Assembly: GCA_018711785.1 (NCBI GenBank)
Contig: DVHW01000103.1
Coordinates: forward strand, 1 to 6,758
DNA: 6,758 bases
Direction: 5' to 3'
Source: Candidatus Galloscillospira excrementavium
Lineage (GTDB): Bacteria > Bacillota > Clostridia > Oscillospirales > Oscillospiraceae
The notes below the pieces were generated by a model. It searched no databases and was not told where the DNA came from. It saw only the letters and a list, made by a program, of their open reading frames with translations. Made by a program: the position numbers and the translations under genes. Below, one piece after another: positions 1 to 5,942 of the stretch. Numbering within the stretch: position 1 is the first letter of the stretch; each line of letters begins with the position of its first letter.

Positions 1-1618
1 CCAGCGGGTCGATGCCGTTGCCCAGGGACTTGGACATCTTGCGGCCCTTGTCGTCCCGCACCAGGCCGTGGATCAGCACGGTGTGGAAGGGGATCTTGTG
101 CATCTGCTCACAGCCGGAGAAGATCATCCGGGCCACCCAGAAGAAGATGATGTCGTAGCCGGTGACCATGACGGAGGTGGGATAGTAGAAGTCCAGATCC
201 GCCGTCTGCTCCGGCCAGCCCAGGGTGGAGAAGGGCCACAGGGCGCTGGAGAACCAGGTGTCCAGCACGTCCGGGTCTCTTGTCAGGTGGGTGGAGCCGC
301 ACTTTTCGCACCTTGTCGGGTCCTCCCGGGAGACGTTGATGTGGCCGCAGTCGTCGCAGTACCAGGCGGGGATCTGGTGGCCCCACCACAGCTGGCGGGA
401 GATGCACCAGTCGTGGACGTTCTCCATCCAGTTGGTGTATATCTTGGCGAACCGGTCGGGGACGAACTTGACCTCCCCGTCCCGCACCACCCGCAGGGCC
501 TCGCGGGCCAGGGGCTCCATCTTCACGAACCACTGGGCGGAGATGATGGGCTCCACGTCGGTGCCGCAGCGGTAGCAGGTGCCCACGTTGTGCTGGTGCT
601 CCTCGATCTTCTCCAGCAGGCCCAGCTTCTCCAGGTCCTCCACGATTACCTTCCGGGCCTCGTACCGGTCCAGGCCCTGGTACTTGCCGCCGTTCTCATT
701 GACCACCCCGTGGTCGTCCAGCACCCGGATGGAGGCCAGGTTGTGCCGCAGCCCCACCTCAAAGTCATTGGGGTCGTGGGCGGGGGTCATCTTCACGCAG
801 CCGGTGCCGAAGGCCATGTCCACATACTCGTCGGCCACGATGGGGATGGCCCGGTCCATCAGGGGCAGGACACAGGTCTTGCCGATGAGGTCCTGGTACC
901 GCTCGTCGTTGGGGTTGACGGCCACGCCGGTGTCCCCCAGCATGGTCTCGGGCCGGGTGGTGGCCACGGTGACGTACCGCCCCGGCTCCCCCTGGATGGG
1001 GTACTTGATGTGCCACAGGCGGCCGGGCTTGTCCTTGTACTCCACCTCCGCGTCAGAGAGGGCGGTGACGCAGTGGGGGCACCAGTTGACGATGCGGGAG
1101 CCCTTGTAGATGAGGCCCTTCTCGTACAGGGAGACAAACACATGGCGCACCGCTTTGGAGAGCCCCTCGTCCATGGTGAAGCGGGAGCGGGACCAGTCGC
1201 AGGAGGCGCCCAGCTTTTTCTGCTGCTCCACGATGCGGTTGCCGTAGGTGTTCTTCCACTCCCATACCCGCTCCAGGAACTTCTCCCGGCCCAGGTCATG
1301 GCGGGTCAGGCCCTCGTTCTTGCGCAGCTCCTCCTCCACCTTGATCTGGGTGGCGATGCCGGCGTGGTCGGTGCCGGGGACCCACAGGGCGGCATAGCCC
1401 TGCATCCGCTTGAAGCGGATGAGGATGTCCTGCATGGTGCAGTCCATGGCGTGGCCCATGTGGAGCTGGCCGGTGACGTTGGGGGGCGGCATGACGATGG
1501 TGAAGGGCTTTTTGTCCGGATCCCGGTGGCCCTCAAAGCAGCCGTTTTTCTCCCACATCCCATAGATGCGGCCCTCTACCTCCCGGGGCTCATAGGCTTT
1601 CGGCAGTTCTCGGTTCAT
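1..1618 (-). CDS. valS: Valyl-tRNA synthetase (ValS), C-terminal part cut off by window edge
   Basis: Cytoplasmic class I aminoacyl-tRNA synthetase that attaches valine to tRNA-Val and hydrolyses mischarged Thr-tRNA-Val. The visible 539 residues carry [13 protein letters not shown] at 44-56 (HIGH signature as HMGH), [11 protein letters not shown] at 81-91, and editing-domain landmarks [11 protein letters not shown] (220-230) and [19 protein letters not shown] (271-289). Cys pairs CYRC (348-351), CDDC (421-424) and CEKC (437-440) suggest a zinc-binding insertion. [10 protein letters not shown] lies at 411-420 and the KMSKS loop at 527-531. Family members are usually about 880 residues, so the anticodon-binding and coiled-coil C-terminal regions lie beyond position 1. 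The ATG at 1618-1616 is preceded by AGGAG (1632-1628) with a 9-nt spacer. The gene sits 33 bp after the YcxB-like gene with no promoter or terminator between, so it belongs to the T-box-controlled transcript. No frameshift or missing catalytic motif was seen. Identification is secure from the motifs. Confidence 0.98.
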   Translation of the reverse strand, partial: MNRELPKAYEPREVEGRIYGMWEKNGCFEGHRDPDKKPFTIVMPPPNVTGQLHMGHAMDCTMQDILIRFKRMQGYAALWVPGTDHAGIATQIKVEEELRKNEGLTRHDLGREKFLERVWEWKNTYGNRIVEQQKKLGASCDWSRSRFTMDEGLSKAVRHVFVSLYEKGLIYKGSRIVNWCPHCVTALSDAEVEYKDKPGRLWHIKYPIQGEPGRYVTVATTRPETMLGDTGVAVNPNDERYQDLIGKTCVLPLMDRAIPIVADEYVDMAFGTGCVKMTPAHDPNDFEVGLRHNLASIRVLDDHGVVNENGGKYQGLDRYEARKVIVEDLEKLGLLEKIEEHQHNVGTCYRCGTDVEPIISAQWFVKMEPLAREALRVVRDGEVKFVPDRFAKIYTNWMENVHDWCISRQLWWGHQIPAWYCDDCGHINVSREDPTRCEKCGSTHLTRDPDVLDTWFSSALWPFSTLGWPEQTADLDFYYPTSVMVTGYDIIFFWVARMIFSGCEQMHKIPFHTVLIHGLVRDDKGRKMSKSLGNGIDPL

Positions 1619-1651
1619 TGGTCACAACTCCTGATTCAAAATATCCTTCTC

Positions 1652-2236
1652 TTATTTGGATGGCTTCAGCTTGATCTGTTCGGTGCCCACCTGGGCGATC
1701 TTCTCCATGAACTCCCGGAATTCCTCCGGCGTTCCGTCCACAAAGCGGGCCTTGTTCAGGCAGACGCACCGGGGCGCGCCCGGCCGGGCCTGGTCGGTGA
1801 GAAAGAAATCGTCCTCGGTCTCGATGAGGCGGCGGACATCGTCGTAGTCCACCGCAATGGGCTCCTCGCCTTCCCTACCAAACGAGTACCCGTTCTCGTC
1901 AAACACCACCAGCAAAGGCACGTCCGGCTCCTGTGCGTTACGCGCCAGGCGCTCCCGCCAGGCCCGCCGCTTCCGGCGGGTAGGCAGGTCCAGAAACAGC
2001 CACGCGGCAGCGGCCAGCGGGAGCAAGGGGAAGAGCAGCCGGGCCGAGGGCTCCGCCGCTCCGGACGCGATCTGCCATACCATCCAGGCCAGCAGCGCCA
2101 ATCCCACCACTGCCAGAATGACCACATTGCGCCTTCTCGCGCCCCCTCCTCCCCGGAGGTACTGGTTGAGCAGGACCAGGTTCTCGCTGTCCCGGTCGTA
2201 CTCCCGCTGGGTGGTCTGCAATTCAAACAGCGTCAT
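1652..2236 (-). CDS. YcxB-like two-helix membrane protein of unknown function
   Basis: Predicted protein of 194 residues. A polar N-terminus (1-36, ending in ARRR) is followed by two hydrophobic segments (about 38-56 and 66-83), a basic stretch TRRKRRAWRER (86-96), and a C-terminal soluble domain (about 107-183). The pattern VVFDENGYSF, then DYDDVRRLIETEDDFFL (130-146), then a hydrophobic strand and F-x-x-GTPEEFREFMEKI (165-180) resembles the YcxB-like C-terminal domain, a PH-like fold common in Firmicutes small membrane proteins. The match is from memory of the pattern, not a search. The start was taken at 2236 because AGAGGAG (2249-2243) lies 6 nt upstream; the in-frame ATG at 2272 has no comparable site and lies close to the leader terminator. 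This is the first gene after the valine T-box leader and precedes valS by 33 bp, so it should be induced with valS on valine shortage. A role in valine metabolism or tRNA charging is not shown by the sequence. Confidence 0.85.
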   Translation of the reverse strand: MTLFELQTTQREYDRDSENLVLLNQYLRGGGGARRRNVVILAVVGLALLAWMVWQIASGAAEPSARLLFPLLPLAAAAWLFLDLPTRRKRRAWRERLARNAQEPDVPLLVVFDENGYSFGREGEEPIAVDYDDVRRLIETEDDFFLTDQARPGAPRCVCLNKARFVDGTPEEFREFMEKIAQVGTEQIKLKPSK

Positions 2237-2287
2237 CTTCCGCTCCTCTGTCCGCAAATTCCGCCGGCGCACCGGCCGGCGCCACAG

Positions 2288-2319
2288 AAAAAAGCGCCCT
2301 GAGCCAAAGGCTCAGGGCG
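2288..2319 (-). terminator. Intrinsic terminator of the T-box leader
   Basis: On the minus strand, an 11-bp perfect stem CGCCCTGAGCC / GGCTCAGGGCG with a TTT loop (2319-2295) is followed by one C and six T (2293-2288). It ends 52 nt before the YcxB-like start codon. It is the default off structure when charged tRNA-Val is plentiful, and its 5' arm is taken up by the antiterminator when uncharged tRNA binds. Confidence 0.95.
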
Positions 2320-2349
2320 AACAGCTTCTGTCCGTGGTACCACCTGGTT
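2301..2349 (-). promoter_or_regulatory. T-box sequence and antiterminator helix
   Basis: The 14-nt T-box element reads AGGTGGTACCACGG (2345-2332), close to the family consensus AGGGTGGNACCGCG. The UGGU of the bulge is complementary to the ACCA 3' end expected of tRNA-Val. An antiterminator can be drawn with a lower helix CAGG/CCUG (the second arm is the 5' arm of the terminator), the UGGUACCA bulge, and an upper 7-bp helix CGGACAG-AAG-CUGUUCG. Because CCUG is shared with the terminator stem, the two structures are mutually exclusive, which is the standard T-box switch. The bulge here may be 8 rather than the usual 7 nt, depending on how the A after ACC is placed. Confidence 0.9.
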
Positions 2350-2542
2350 TTGGGCGCGCCGCGCCCACACTCAAACGCCCGGTAACGGGGGCTTCCGCCG
2401 GCCCTTACTTCTCCCTTCACGGCCGGAGCTCCGGGACCACCTTCCACGACTCCGGGGGACGCCTCGCACCGTGCGGCGTCTCTCTTGACCCCGGAAGGGC
2501 GTGTACTCCTTCCCATCCTCGCTGCATCCATATAACGGTCTT

Positions 2543-2571
2543 AGTATACCCAGGGCGACGGAAAATGTCAA
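2543..2571 (-). promoter_or_regulatory. Sigma-A-type promoter of the T-box/valS operon
   Basis: The minus strand shows a perfect -35 TTGACA (2571-2566), a 17-bp spacer and a -10 TATACT (2548-2543), one base from TATAAT. Transcription would start near 2536, giving a leader of about 300 nt. Such a strong core promoter fits control by attenuation after initiation rather than by a weak promoter. The region around it is richer in A/T than the flanking genes. Confidence 0.92.
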
Positions 2572-2599
2572 GAAAAACCGCGCTTTTGTTTGGTTTTGC

Positions 2600-2770
2600 T
2601 CAGGCGCCGGGCAGGTACCGCTCCAGGTCCAGCTGTTCCACGGCGGCGTTGAACCAGGTGTGGGCCCCTCCAGTGTTCCGCCCCTGTGAGGCGAGGGCGG
2701 GCAGAGCGGTTCTCTCGTCCAGAGCGATACCGGAGGCTCCCCGCTTGCATCTGAAAAGACCGTTTATTTC
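2600..2770 (-). pseudogene. Possible C-terminal remnant of an unidentified gene
   Basis: An open frame of 56 sense codons runs between an in-frame TAA (2773-2771) and TGA (2602-2600) and has no ATG. Its last part, TWFNAAVEQLDLERYLPGA, has a protein-like amphipathic composition. 20 of the last 21 codons (2665-2603) end in G or C, as in the real genes nearby. The upstream half has less biased codons and may be non-coding. It ends 29 bp before the -35 box of the valS promoter, where an upstream co-oriented gene would end. One reading is the tail of a gene whose body was lost by a deletion or rearrangement. The alternative is chance in GC-rich DNA. I do not recognise the parent family. Confidence 0.35.
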
Positions 2771-2826
2771 TTAAGGGGGCTCTGCGCACTTCCGGTCGCA
2801 AAATACAGAAAAATTCCCCTCACGCG

Positions 2827-2855
2827 TTGCGTTTTTCTTCCCAAGACAGTATAAT
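2827..2855 (+). promoter_or_regulatory. Probable promoter of the ion-transporter gene
   Basis: A perfect TATAAT (2850-2855) stands 17 bp after TTGCGT (2827-2832), a weak -35 that keeps the TTG. Transcription would begin near 2862, leaving a 5' untranslated region of about 93 nt. The surrounding 2755-2860 stretch is the most A/T-rich of the window. No operator or known riboswitch was recognised. Confidence 0.75.
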
Positions 2856-2865
2856 AGCCTCCGGT

Positions 2866-2882
2866 CTCCGGCCCGGCCGGAG
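2866..2882 (+). repeat. Inverted repeat at the predicted 5' end of the transporter mRNA
   Basis: CTCCGGC / GCCGGAG form a 7-bp stem with a CCG loop, starting a few bases after the estimated transcription start. No T-tract follows, so it is not an intrinsic terminator. It could protect the 5' end of the mRNA or be incidental in GC-rich sequence. Confidence 0.45.
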
Positions 2883-2954
2883 CTCCTATATTCCTTCCGG
2901 CTCCGGTGCCCTTTGCGGCCGCGGAGCTGTTTCCCTGGAAAAGAGGTCCTGCCC

Positions 2955-4070
2955 ATGTTCGCCCGCATATCCGCCTTTGTCAAGCGGGAGGCGGTAAGCG
3001 CCATCGCCCTGGTGTGCGCCCTGGTCTCCATGTGCTTCGTGCCCCCCTCCCCGGATTATCTGGACTACATCGACTTCCGGGTCCTGGCCCTGCTGTTCTG
3101 CCTGATGGCGGTGGTGGCCGGACTTCAGGACTGCGGAGTGTTCGCCGTGCTGGCCCAGAAGCTCCTCGCCGGGAAGCGGAGCCTGCGCTTTCTCGCCCTG
3201 GTGCTGGTGCTCCTCCCCTTCTTCACCTCCATGCTCATCACCAACGATGTGGCCCTCCTCACCTTCGTCCCCTTCACCCTGCTGGTGCTGGGGCTGGTGG
3301 GGCGGATGGAGAAGGCGGTCTACCTGGTGGTGCTCCAGACCCTGGCCGCCAACCTGGGCAGCATGGCCACCCCGGTGGGCAACCCTCAGAACCTGTACCT
3401 CTACTCCGCCTTCTCCATCCCGGCGGGGGAGTTCTTCGCCGTCCTGCTCCCCCTGACCCTGGTGAGCCTGGCCGGCCTGGCTGGGGCGGCGTTGCTGGTG
3501 GGCCCGGAGGTCATCGAGGTCCGCTTCCCGGAGAAGCAGGTCCTCCGCCGCAGAGGCCAGCTCGGACTCATGGCGGGGCTGTTCCTTTTGTGCCTGCTCT
3601 CGGTGTTCCATGTGCTCCCCTACCCCATTCTCTTTGCCGTGGTGGTCCTCTGCCTGGCCCTCTTCGCCCGGCACCTCTTCCCCCGGGTGGACTACGGGCT
3701 GCTGTTCACCTTCGTGTGCTTTTTCATTTTCGCGGGCAACATTGGCGCCATCCCGGCGGTGCGGGAGCTGCTCTCCGGCCTCATGGCCCAAAGCGGCTTT
3801 CTCACCTCCCTGTGCGCCAGCCAGGTCATCAGCAACGTGCCCGCCGCGGTGCTCCTCTCCGGCTTCACCGGGGACTGGAAGGGCATCCTGCTGGGCACCG
3901 ACGTGGGCGGTCTGGGGACCCTTATCGCCTCCCTGGCCAGCCTCATCTCCTTCCGGCTCTACCTCCGCTCCCCTCTCGCCCGGGCAGGGCGGTACCTGGC
4001 GGTGTTCACCCTGGCCAATCTCATCGGGCTGGCGGTGCTCATCGCGGTGAGCCTGCTGTTCCTGCTGTAA
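2955..4070 (+). CDS. Ion transporter superfamily permease (ArsB/NhaD/CitMHS/SLC13-like)
   Basis: Integral membrane protein of 371 residues, mostly hydrophobic, with about ten to eleven helices. It shows the family's two half-repeat signatures. The first is ITNDVALLTFVPFTL (95-109) followed by NLGSMATPVGNPQNL (134-147). The second is SQVISNVPAAVLL (289-301) followed by GTDVGGLGTLIASLASLI (314-331). In related proteins the ITND/GNPQN and SNVP segments line the ion and substrate path. A polar central linker with charged residues (about 187-202) divides the halves. Members move arsenite, carboxylates, sulfate or Na+/H+; the sequence does not decide which, and no arsenic-resistance genes are adjacent. 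The length is normal to slightly short for the family. The ATG at 2955 was chosen because AAGAGGT (2941-2947) lies 7 nt upstream; the in-frame ATG at 2913 lacks a site and would add a non-hydrophobic extension. The gene has its own promoter and terminator and converges with the ABC operon. Confidence 0.9.
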   Translation: MFARISAFVKREAVSAIALVCALVSMCFVPPSPDYLDYIDFRVLALLFCLMAVVAGLQDCGVFAVLAQKLLAGKRSLRFLALVLVLLPFFTSMLITNDVALLTFVPFTLLVLGLVGRMEKAVYLVVLQTLAANLGSMATPVGNPQNLYLYSAFSIPAGEFFAVLLPLTLVSLAGLAGAALLVGPEVIEVRFPEKQVLRRRGQLGLMAGLFLLCLLSVFHVLPYPILFAVVVLCLALFARHLFPRVDYGLLFTFVCFFIFAGNIGAIPAVRELLSGLMAQSGFLTSLCASQVISNVPAAVLLSGFTGDWKGILLGTDVGGLGTLIASLASLISFRLYLRSPLARAGRYLAVFTLANLIGLAVLIAVSLLFLL

Positions 4071-4075
4071 ACATG

Positions 4076-4120
4076 AAACGGGGCCCCGGCCGCCTTTCCC
4101 GGCGGCTGGGGCCCCGCTTT
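4076..4120. terminator. Bidirectional GC-rich terminator between convergent genes
   Basis: Arms CGGGGCCCCGGCCGCC (4079-4094) and GGCGGCTGGGGCCCCG (4101-4116) pair over 16 bp with one G-T wobble and a TTTCCC loop. Short AAA (4076-4078) and TTT (4118-4120) runs flank them, so the hairpin can act in both directions. It starts 9 bp after the permease stop and ends 10 bp from the ABC ATPase stop. The T-tracts are short and the stem is unusually stable. Confidence 0.9.
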
Positions 4121-4126
4121 GTTCCG

Positions 4127-4912
4127 TTATGAGAGCAGGATCCGGTCGTTGTCCAGCTCCTGGCCCACCTTCTCCCGGAAGCGGGAGAGCAGGTCGTCCA
4201 CCGTCAGGCGGCCCCGCTCCTCCCCCTGTACGTCCAGGACGATGCGCCCGGCGTCCATCATCAGGGTGCGGGTGCCCAGCTCCAGGGCGTTTTTCATGTT
4301 GTGGGTGACCATCAGGGTGGTGATGTGGTGTTCCGCCACCACGTCCCGGGTGATGTCCAGCACCTTCTCCGCCGTGGCCGGGTCCAGGGCTGCGGTGTGC
4401 TCGTCCAGCAGGAGCAGCCAGGGCGGGTTCATGGTGGCCATGAGGAGGGTGAGGGCCTGCCGCTGGCCGCCGGAGAGAAGGCCCACCGGCTGGCGCATCC
4501 GGTCCTCCAGGCCCATGCCCAGCAGGGCCAGCCGGTCCCGGAAGCGGGCGCGGTCGGCCTTGGTCATGTGGGAGAACCACCCGCCGCTCCCTGCGGCCAG
4601 GGCCAGGTTCTCCTCGATGGTCATGCCCGGGGCGCTGCCCCGCATGGGGTCCTGGAACAGCCGGCCGATGTGCTTGGCCCGCTTGTACTCGGGCATGAAG
4701 GTGACGTCCCTCCCGTTGACCACCACGGAGCCGCTGTCCACAAAGAAGCTGCCCGAGATGGCGTTGAAGAGGGTGCTCTTCCCCGCCCCGTTGGATCCCA
4801 CGATGGTCACAAACTCACCCGGGTCCAGGTGGAGGGTCAGGTCGGTGAGGGCCTGCTTCTCGTTGACGGTGCCGGGGTTGAAGGTCTTGGAGATGTGGGA
4901 AAGGGTCAGCAT
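4127..4912 (-). CDS. ABC transporter ATPase (COG1101-type, TrpXYZ-like importer)
   Basis: ATP-hydrolysing subunit of 261 residues on the cytoplasmic face of the importer encoded by this operon. It shows Walker A GSNGAGKST (39-47), Q-loop Gln87 in FQDP, signature LSGGQRQ (146-152), Walker B LLLLDE (166-171) with D-loop AALD (174-177), and H-loop His204 in VTHN. All catalytic residues are present, so it should be active. The MRGSAPGMTIEENLALA segment (90-106) and DEHTAALDP at Walker B are typical of ATPases paired with ABC_sub_bind-type binding proteins. The start ATG (4912-4910) overlaps the permease stop by 7 nt, with GGAG just upstream inside the permease gene, so translation is probably coupled. 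It is the last gene of the operon, with the terminator 10 bp downstream. The ATPase call is certain; the subgroup is an inference from motif style and neighbours. Confidence 0.96.
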   Translation of the reverse strand: MLTLSHISKTFNPGTVNEKQALTDLTLHLDPGEFVTIVGSNGAGKSTLFNAISGSFFVDSGSVVVNGRDVTFMPEYKRAKHIGRLFQDPMRGSAPGMTIEENLALAAGSGGWFSHMTKADRARFRDRLALLGMGLEDRMRQPVGLLSGGQRQALTLLMATMNPPWLLLLDEHTAALDPATAEKVLDITRDVVAEHHITTLMVTHNMKNALELGTRTLMMDAGRIVLDVQGEERGRLTVDDLLSRFREKVGQELDNDRILLS

Positions 4913-5841
4913 CTCTCTCCGCCCCCTTTCCCCGCGGCGGCGCGGTAGGTCAGGCGGCGGCGGATGGTGGGCCAGCTGCGCTTGAGGTAGGGCCCCGAGA
5001 TGGCCAGCACCACGATGACCGAGGAGACCAGCTTGAGCATGAAGGCGGGCATGTCAAGGCGCAGGGCGACGGTATACACCAGGCGGAAGAGGAAGGCGCC
5101 CAGCACCACCCCGCAGGCCCGCTTGAGGATGCCCCCCCGGCCCAGGATGGTGCCCCCGATGAGCAGGGAGGCCAAGGCGATGGTCACCATGCCGGAGCCG
5201 ATGTTCACGTCGGCCAGGCGCTGAAACTGGGCCAGCAGGCAGCCGGACAGGGCGGTGAAGGCGTTGGCCACGCACAGGCCCACGATGGTGGTGAAGGCCG
5301 GGTTGATGGAGGAGGAGCGGACCATGTCCGGGTTGTTGCCCGTGGCCCGGATGGCCAGGCCCAGCCGGGTGTTGAGGAACAGGGCCAGAAAGGCCACCAC
5401 CAGCACCACGGCGGCGCCGGCCACCACCAGAGCGTACTGGTCGGCCAGGAAGGTGCCCTCCAGCAGGTCCCGGACGAGGGTAAAGACGGTGGTGGTCCGG
5501 TTCATGTTCAGCAGGGAGACCCCCCCCATCACCGCGATGTTCACCGAGTAGAGCCCGGTGTTGACGATGATGCCGGAGAGCAGGCTGTTCACCCCCAGCT
5601 TGGTCTGGAGCAGGGCGGTGACAAAGCCGGAGCACACCCCCGCCCCCATGGCCGCCAGGATGGCCAGGAAGGGGTGGCCGGCCAGGGCCACCACCGCCCC
5701 CACCGCGGCCCCCAGGGTAAAGCAGCCGTCGGTGGACAGGTCGCACACATTGAGCATGGAATAGCTTAAAAACAGCGCCAGGACGGTGAGCGAGCAGATG
5801 AGCCCCAGCTCCAGGGCGGTCTGGATCAGCGCCAGGTCCAT
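4906..5841 (-). CDS. ABC transporter permease (COG4120-type, BPD_transp_2-like)
   Basis: Membrane subunit of the same importer, 311 residues with roughly eight to nine hydrophobic segments. The N-terminal LSYSMLNVCDLSTDGCFTLGAAVGA (from residue 25) and KLGVNSLLSGIIVNTGLYSVNIAVMG (from 81) are characteristic of permeases that accompany ABC_sub_bind proteins. The cytoplasmic loop RLGLAIRATGNNPDMVRSS (159-177) matches the coupling-loop region of LivH/RbsC-like permeases, where the ATPase docks. The C-terminus is basic (LKRSW...RRRLTYR). The ATG at 5841-5839 was chosen because AAGGAGGG (5855-5848) lies 6 nt upstream; an in-frame extension to 6054 would run through the binding-protein gene and the structured spacer. 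It is a single permease gene, so the transporter probably uses a homodimer. It overlaps the ATPase start. Confidence 0.94.
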   Translation of the reverse strand: MDLALIQTALELGLICSLTVLALFLSYSMLNVCDLSTDGCFTLGAAVGAVVALAGHPFLAILAAMGAGVCSGFVTALLQTKLGVNSLLSGIIVNTGLYSVNIAVMGGVSLLNMNRTTTVFTLVRDLLEGTFLADQYALVVAGAAVVLVVAFLALFLNTRLGLAIRATGNNPDMVRSSSINPAFTTIVGLCVANAFTALSGCLLAQFQRLADVNIGSGMVTIALASLLIGGTILGRGGILKRACGVVLGAFLFRLVYTVALRLDMPAFMLKLVSSVIVVLAISGPYLKRSWPTIRRRLTYRAAAGKGGGERC

Positions 5842-5873
5842 GGCAATCCCTCCTTCCTCCCGCGGCGGAGGGA

Positions 5874-5921
5874 CCGGAGCCTCTGCTCCGGCCCCCCCGG
5901 CCGCGCGCCGGGCTCGGCCGG
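5874..5921 (-). repeat. Two GC-rich hairpins in the spacer between binding protein and permease
   Basis: In the 101-bp gap (5842-5942), CCGGAGC / GCTCCGG pair across a 4-nt loop (5874-5891) and CCGGCCG / CGGCCGG pair across an 11-nt loop (5897-5921). Neither is followed by a T-tract on the minus strand, so they are not ordinary terminators. In several ABC operons such structures stabilise the upstream mRNA so that the binding protein is made in excess; that role here is an inference. Confidence 0.55.
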
Positions 5922-5942
5922 CGGCATTTGAATCCTTCTGAT

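Larger units (their letters stand above)
2288..2536 (-). promoter_or_regulatory. T-box riboswitch leader, tRNA-Val responsive
   Basis: The leader RNA binds tRNA-Val and lets transcription into the YcxB-like gene and valS continue when the tRNA is uncharged. Stem I can be folded by eye. GGGA (2514-2511) pairs UCCC (2436-2433) above a purine-rich asymmetric loop like a kink-turn. AGUA (2507-2504) forms the 5' side of the specifier loop, and CACG (2503-2500) pairs CGUG (2448-2445). The conserved AGAGAG bulge is at 2485-2480 and the GGUGCGA distal loop at 2470-2464, closed by GACGCC/GGCGUC. The 3' side of the specifier loop reads GAAG (2444-2441) followed by GUG (2440-2438), a valine codon, which fits the downstream valS. 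A perfect hairpin UGGGCGC-GGC-GCGCCCA, the likely Stem III, precedes the antiterminator. The 5' end is estimated from the promoter. GUC at 2439-2437 cannot occur (it reads UGG), and GGU/Gly is the only near-frame alternative. Confidence 0.95.

Noticed and set aside
68..2302. A 744-codon open frame on the plus strand, antisense to valS and the YcxB-like gene
   Set aside because: It runs across valS, the intergenic gap, the YcxB-like gene and into the T-box terminator, and its product is low-complexity (rich in G, V, H, L, P) without a domain pattern. It is explained by G/C-ending codons on the true coding strand removing stops from the opposite strand.
2421..2886. A 13-nt direct repeat (CGGCCGGAGCTCC at 2420-2432 and 2874-2886) considered as an insertion footprint or protein-binding site
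   Set aside because: In DNA this GC-rich several matches of that length are expected by chance within the window, and both copies are parts of separate local hairpins.
2955..4070. Naming the transporter arsB or linking it to arsenic resistance
   Set aside because: The signatures are shared by the whole ion transporter superfamily, and no arsR, arsC, arsA or arsD neighbour is present.
4071..4126. A tiny reading frame starting at the ATG at 4073 after the permease stop
   Set aside because: It lies within the terminator hairpin, has no ribosome binding site, and its translation is dictated by the GC-rich stem.
2906..4132. Long frame of 408 codons overlapping the ion-transporter gene in another phase, and a 564-codon frame opposite it
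   Set aside because: Both give proline/arginine/glycine- or histidine/glutamine-rich products with no family signature and lie over the clear transporter gene. They are GC-driven shadows.
4119..4985. Plus-strand frames of 288 and 215 codons over the ABC ATPase gene
   Set aside because: The minus-strand ATPase has every ABC motif. The opposite frames are arginine/serine-rich or low-complexity and have no independent ribosome site or promoter.
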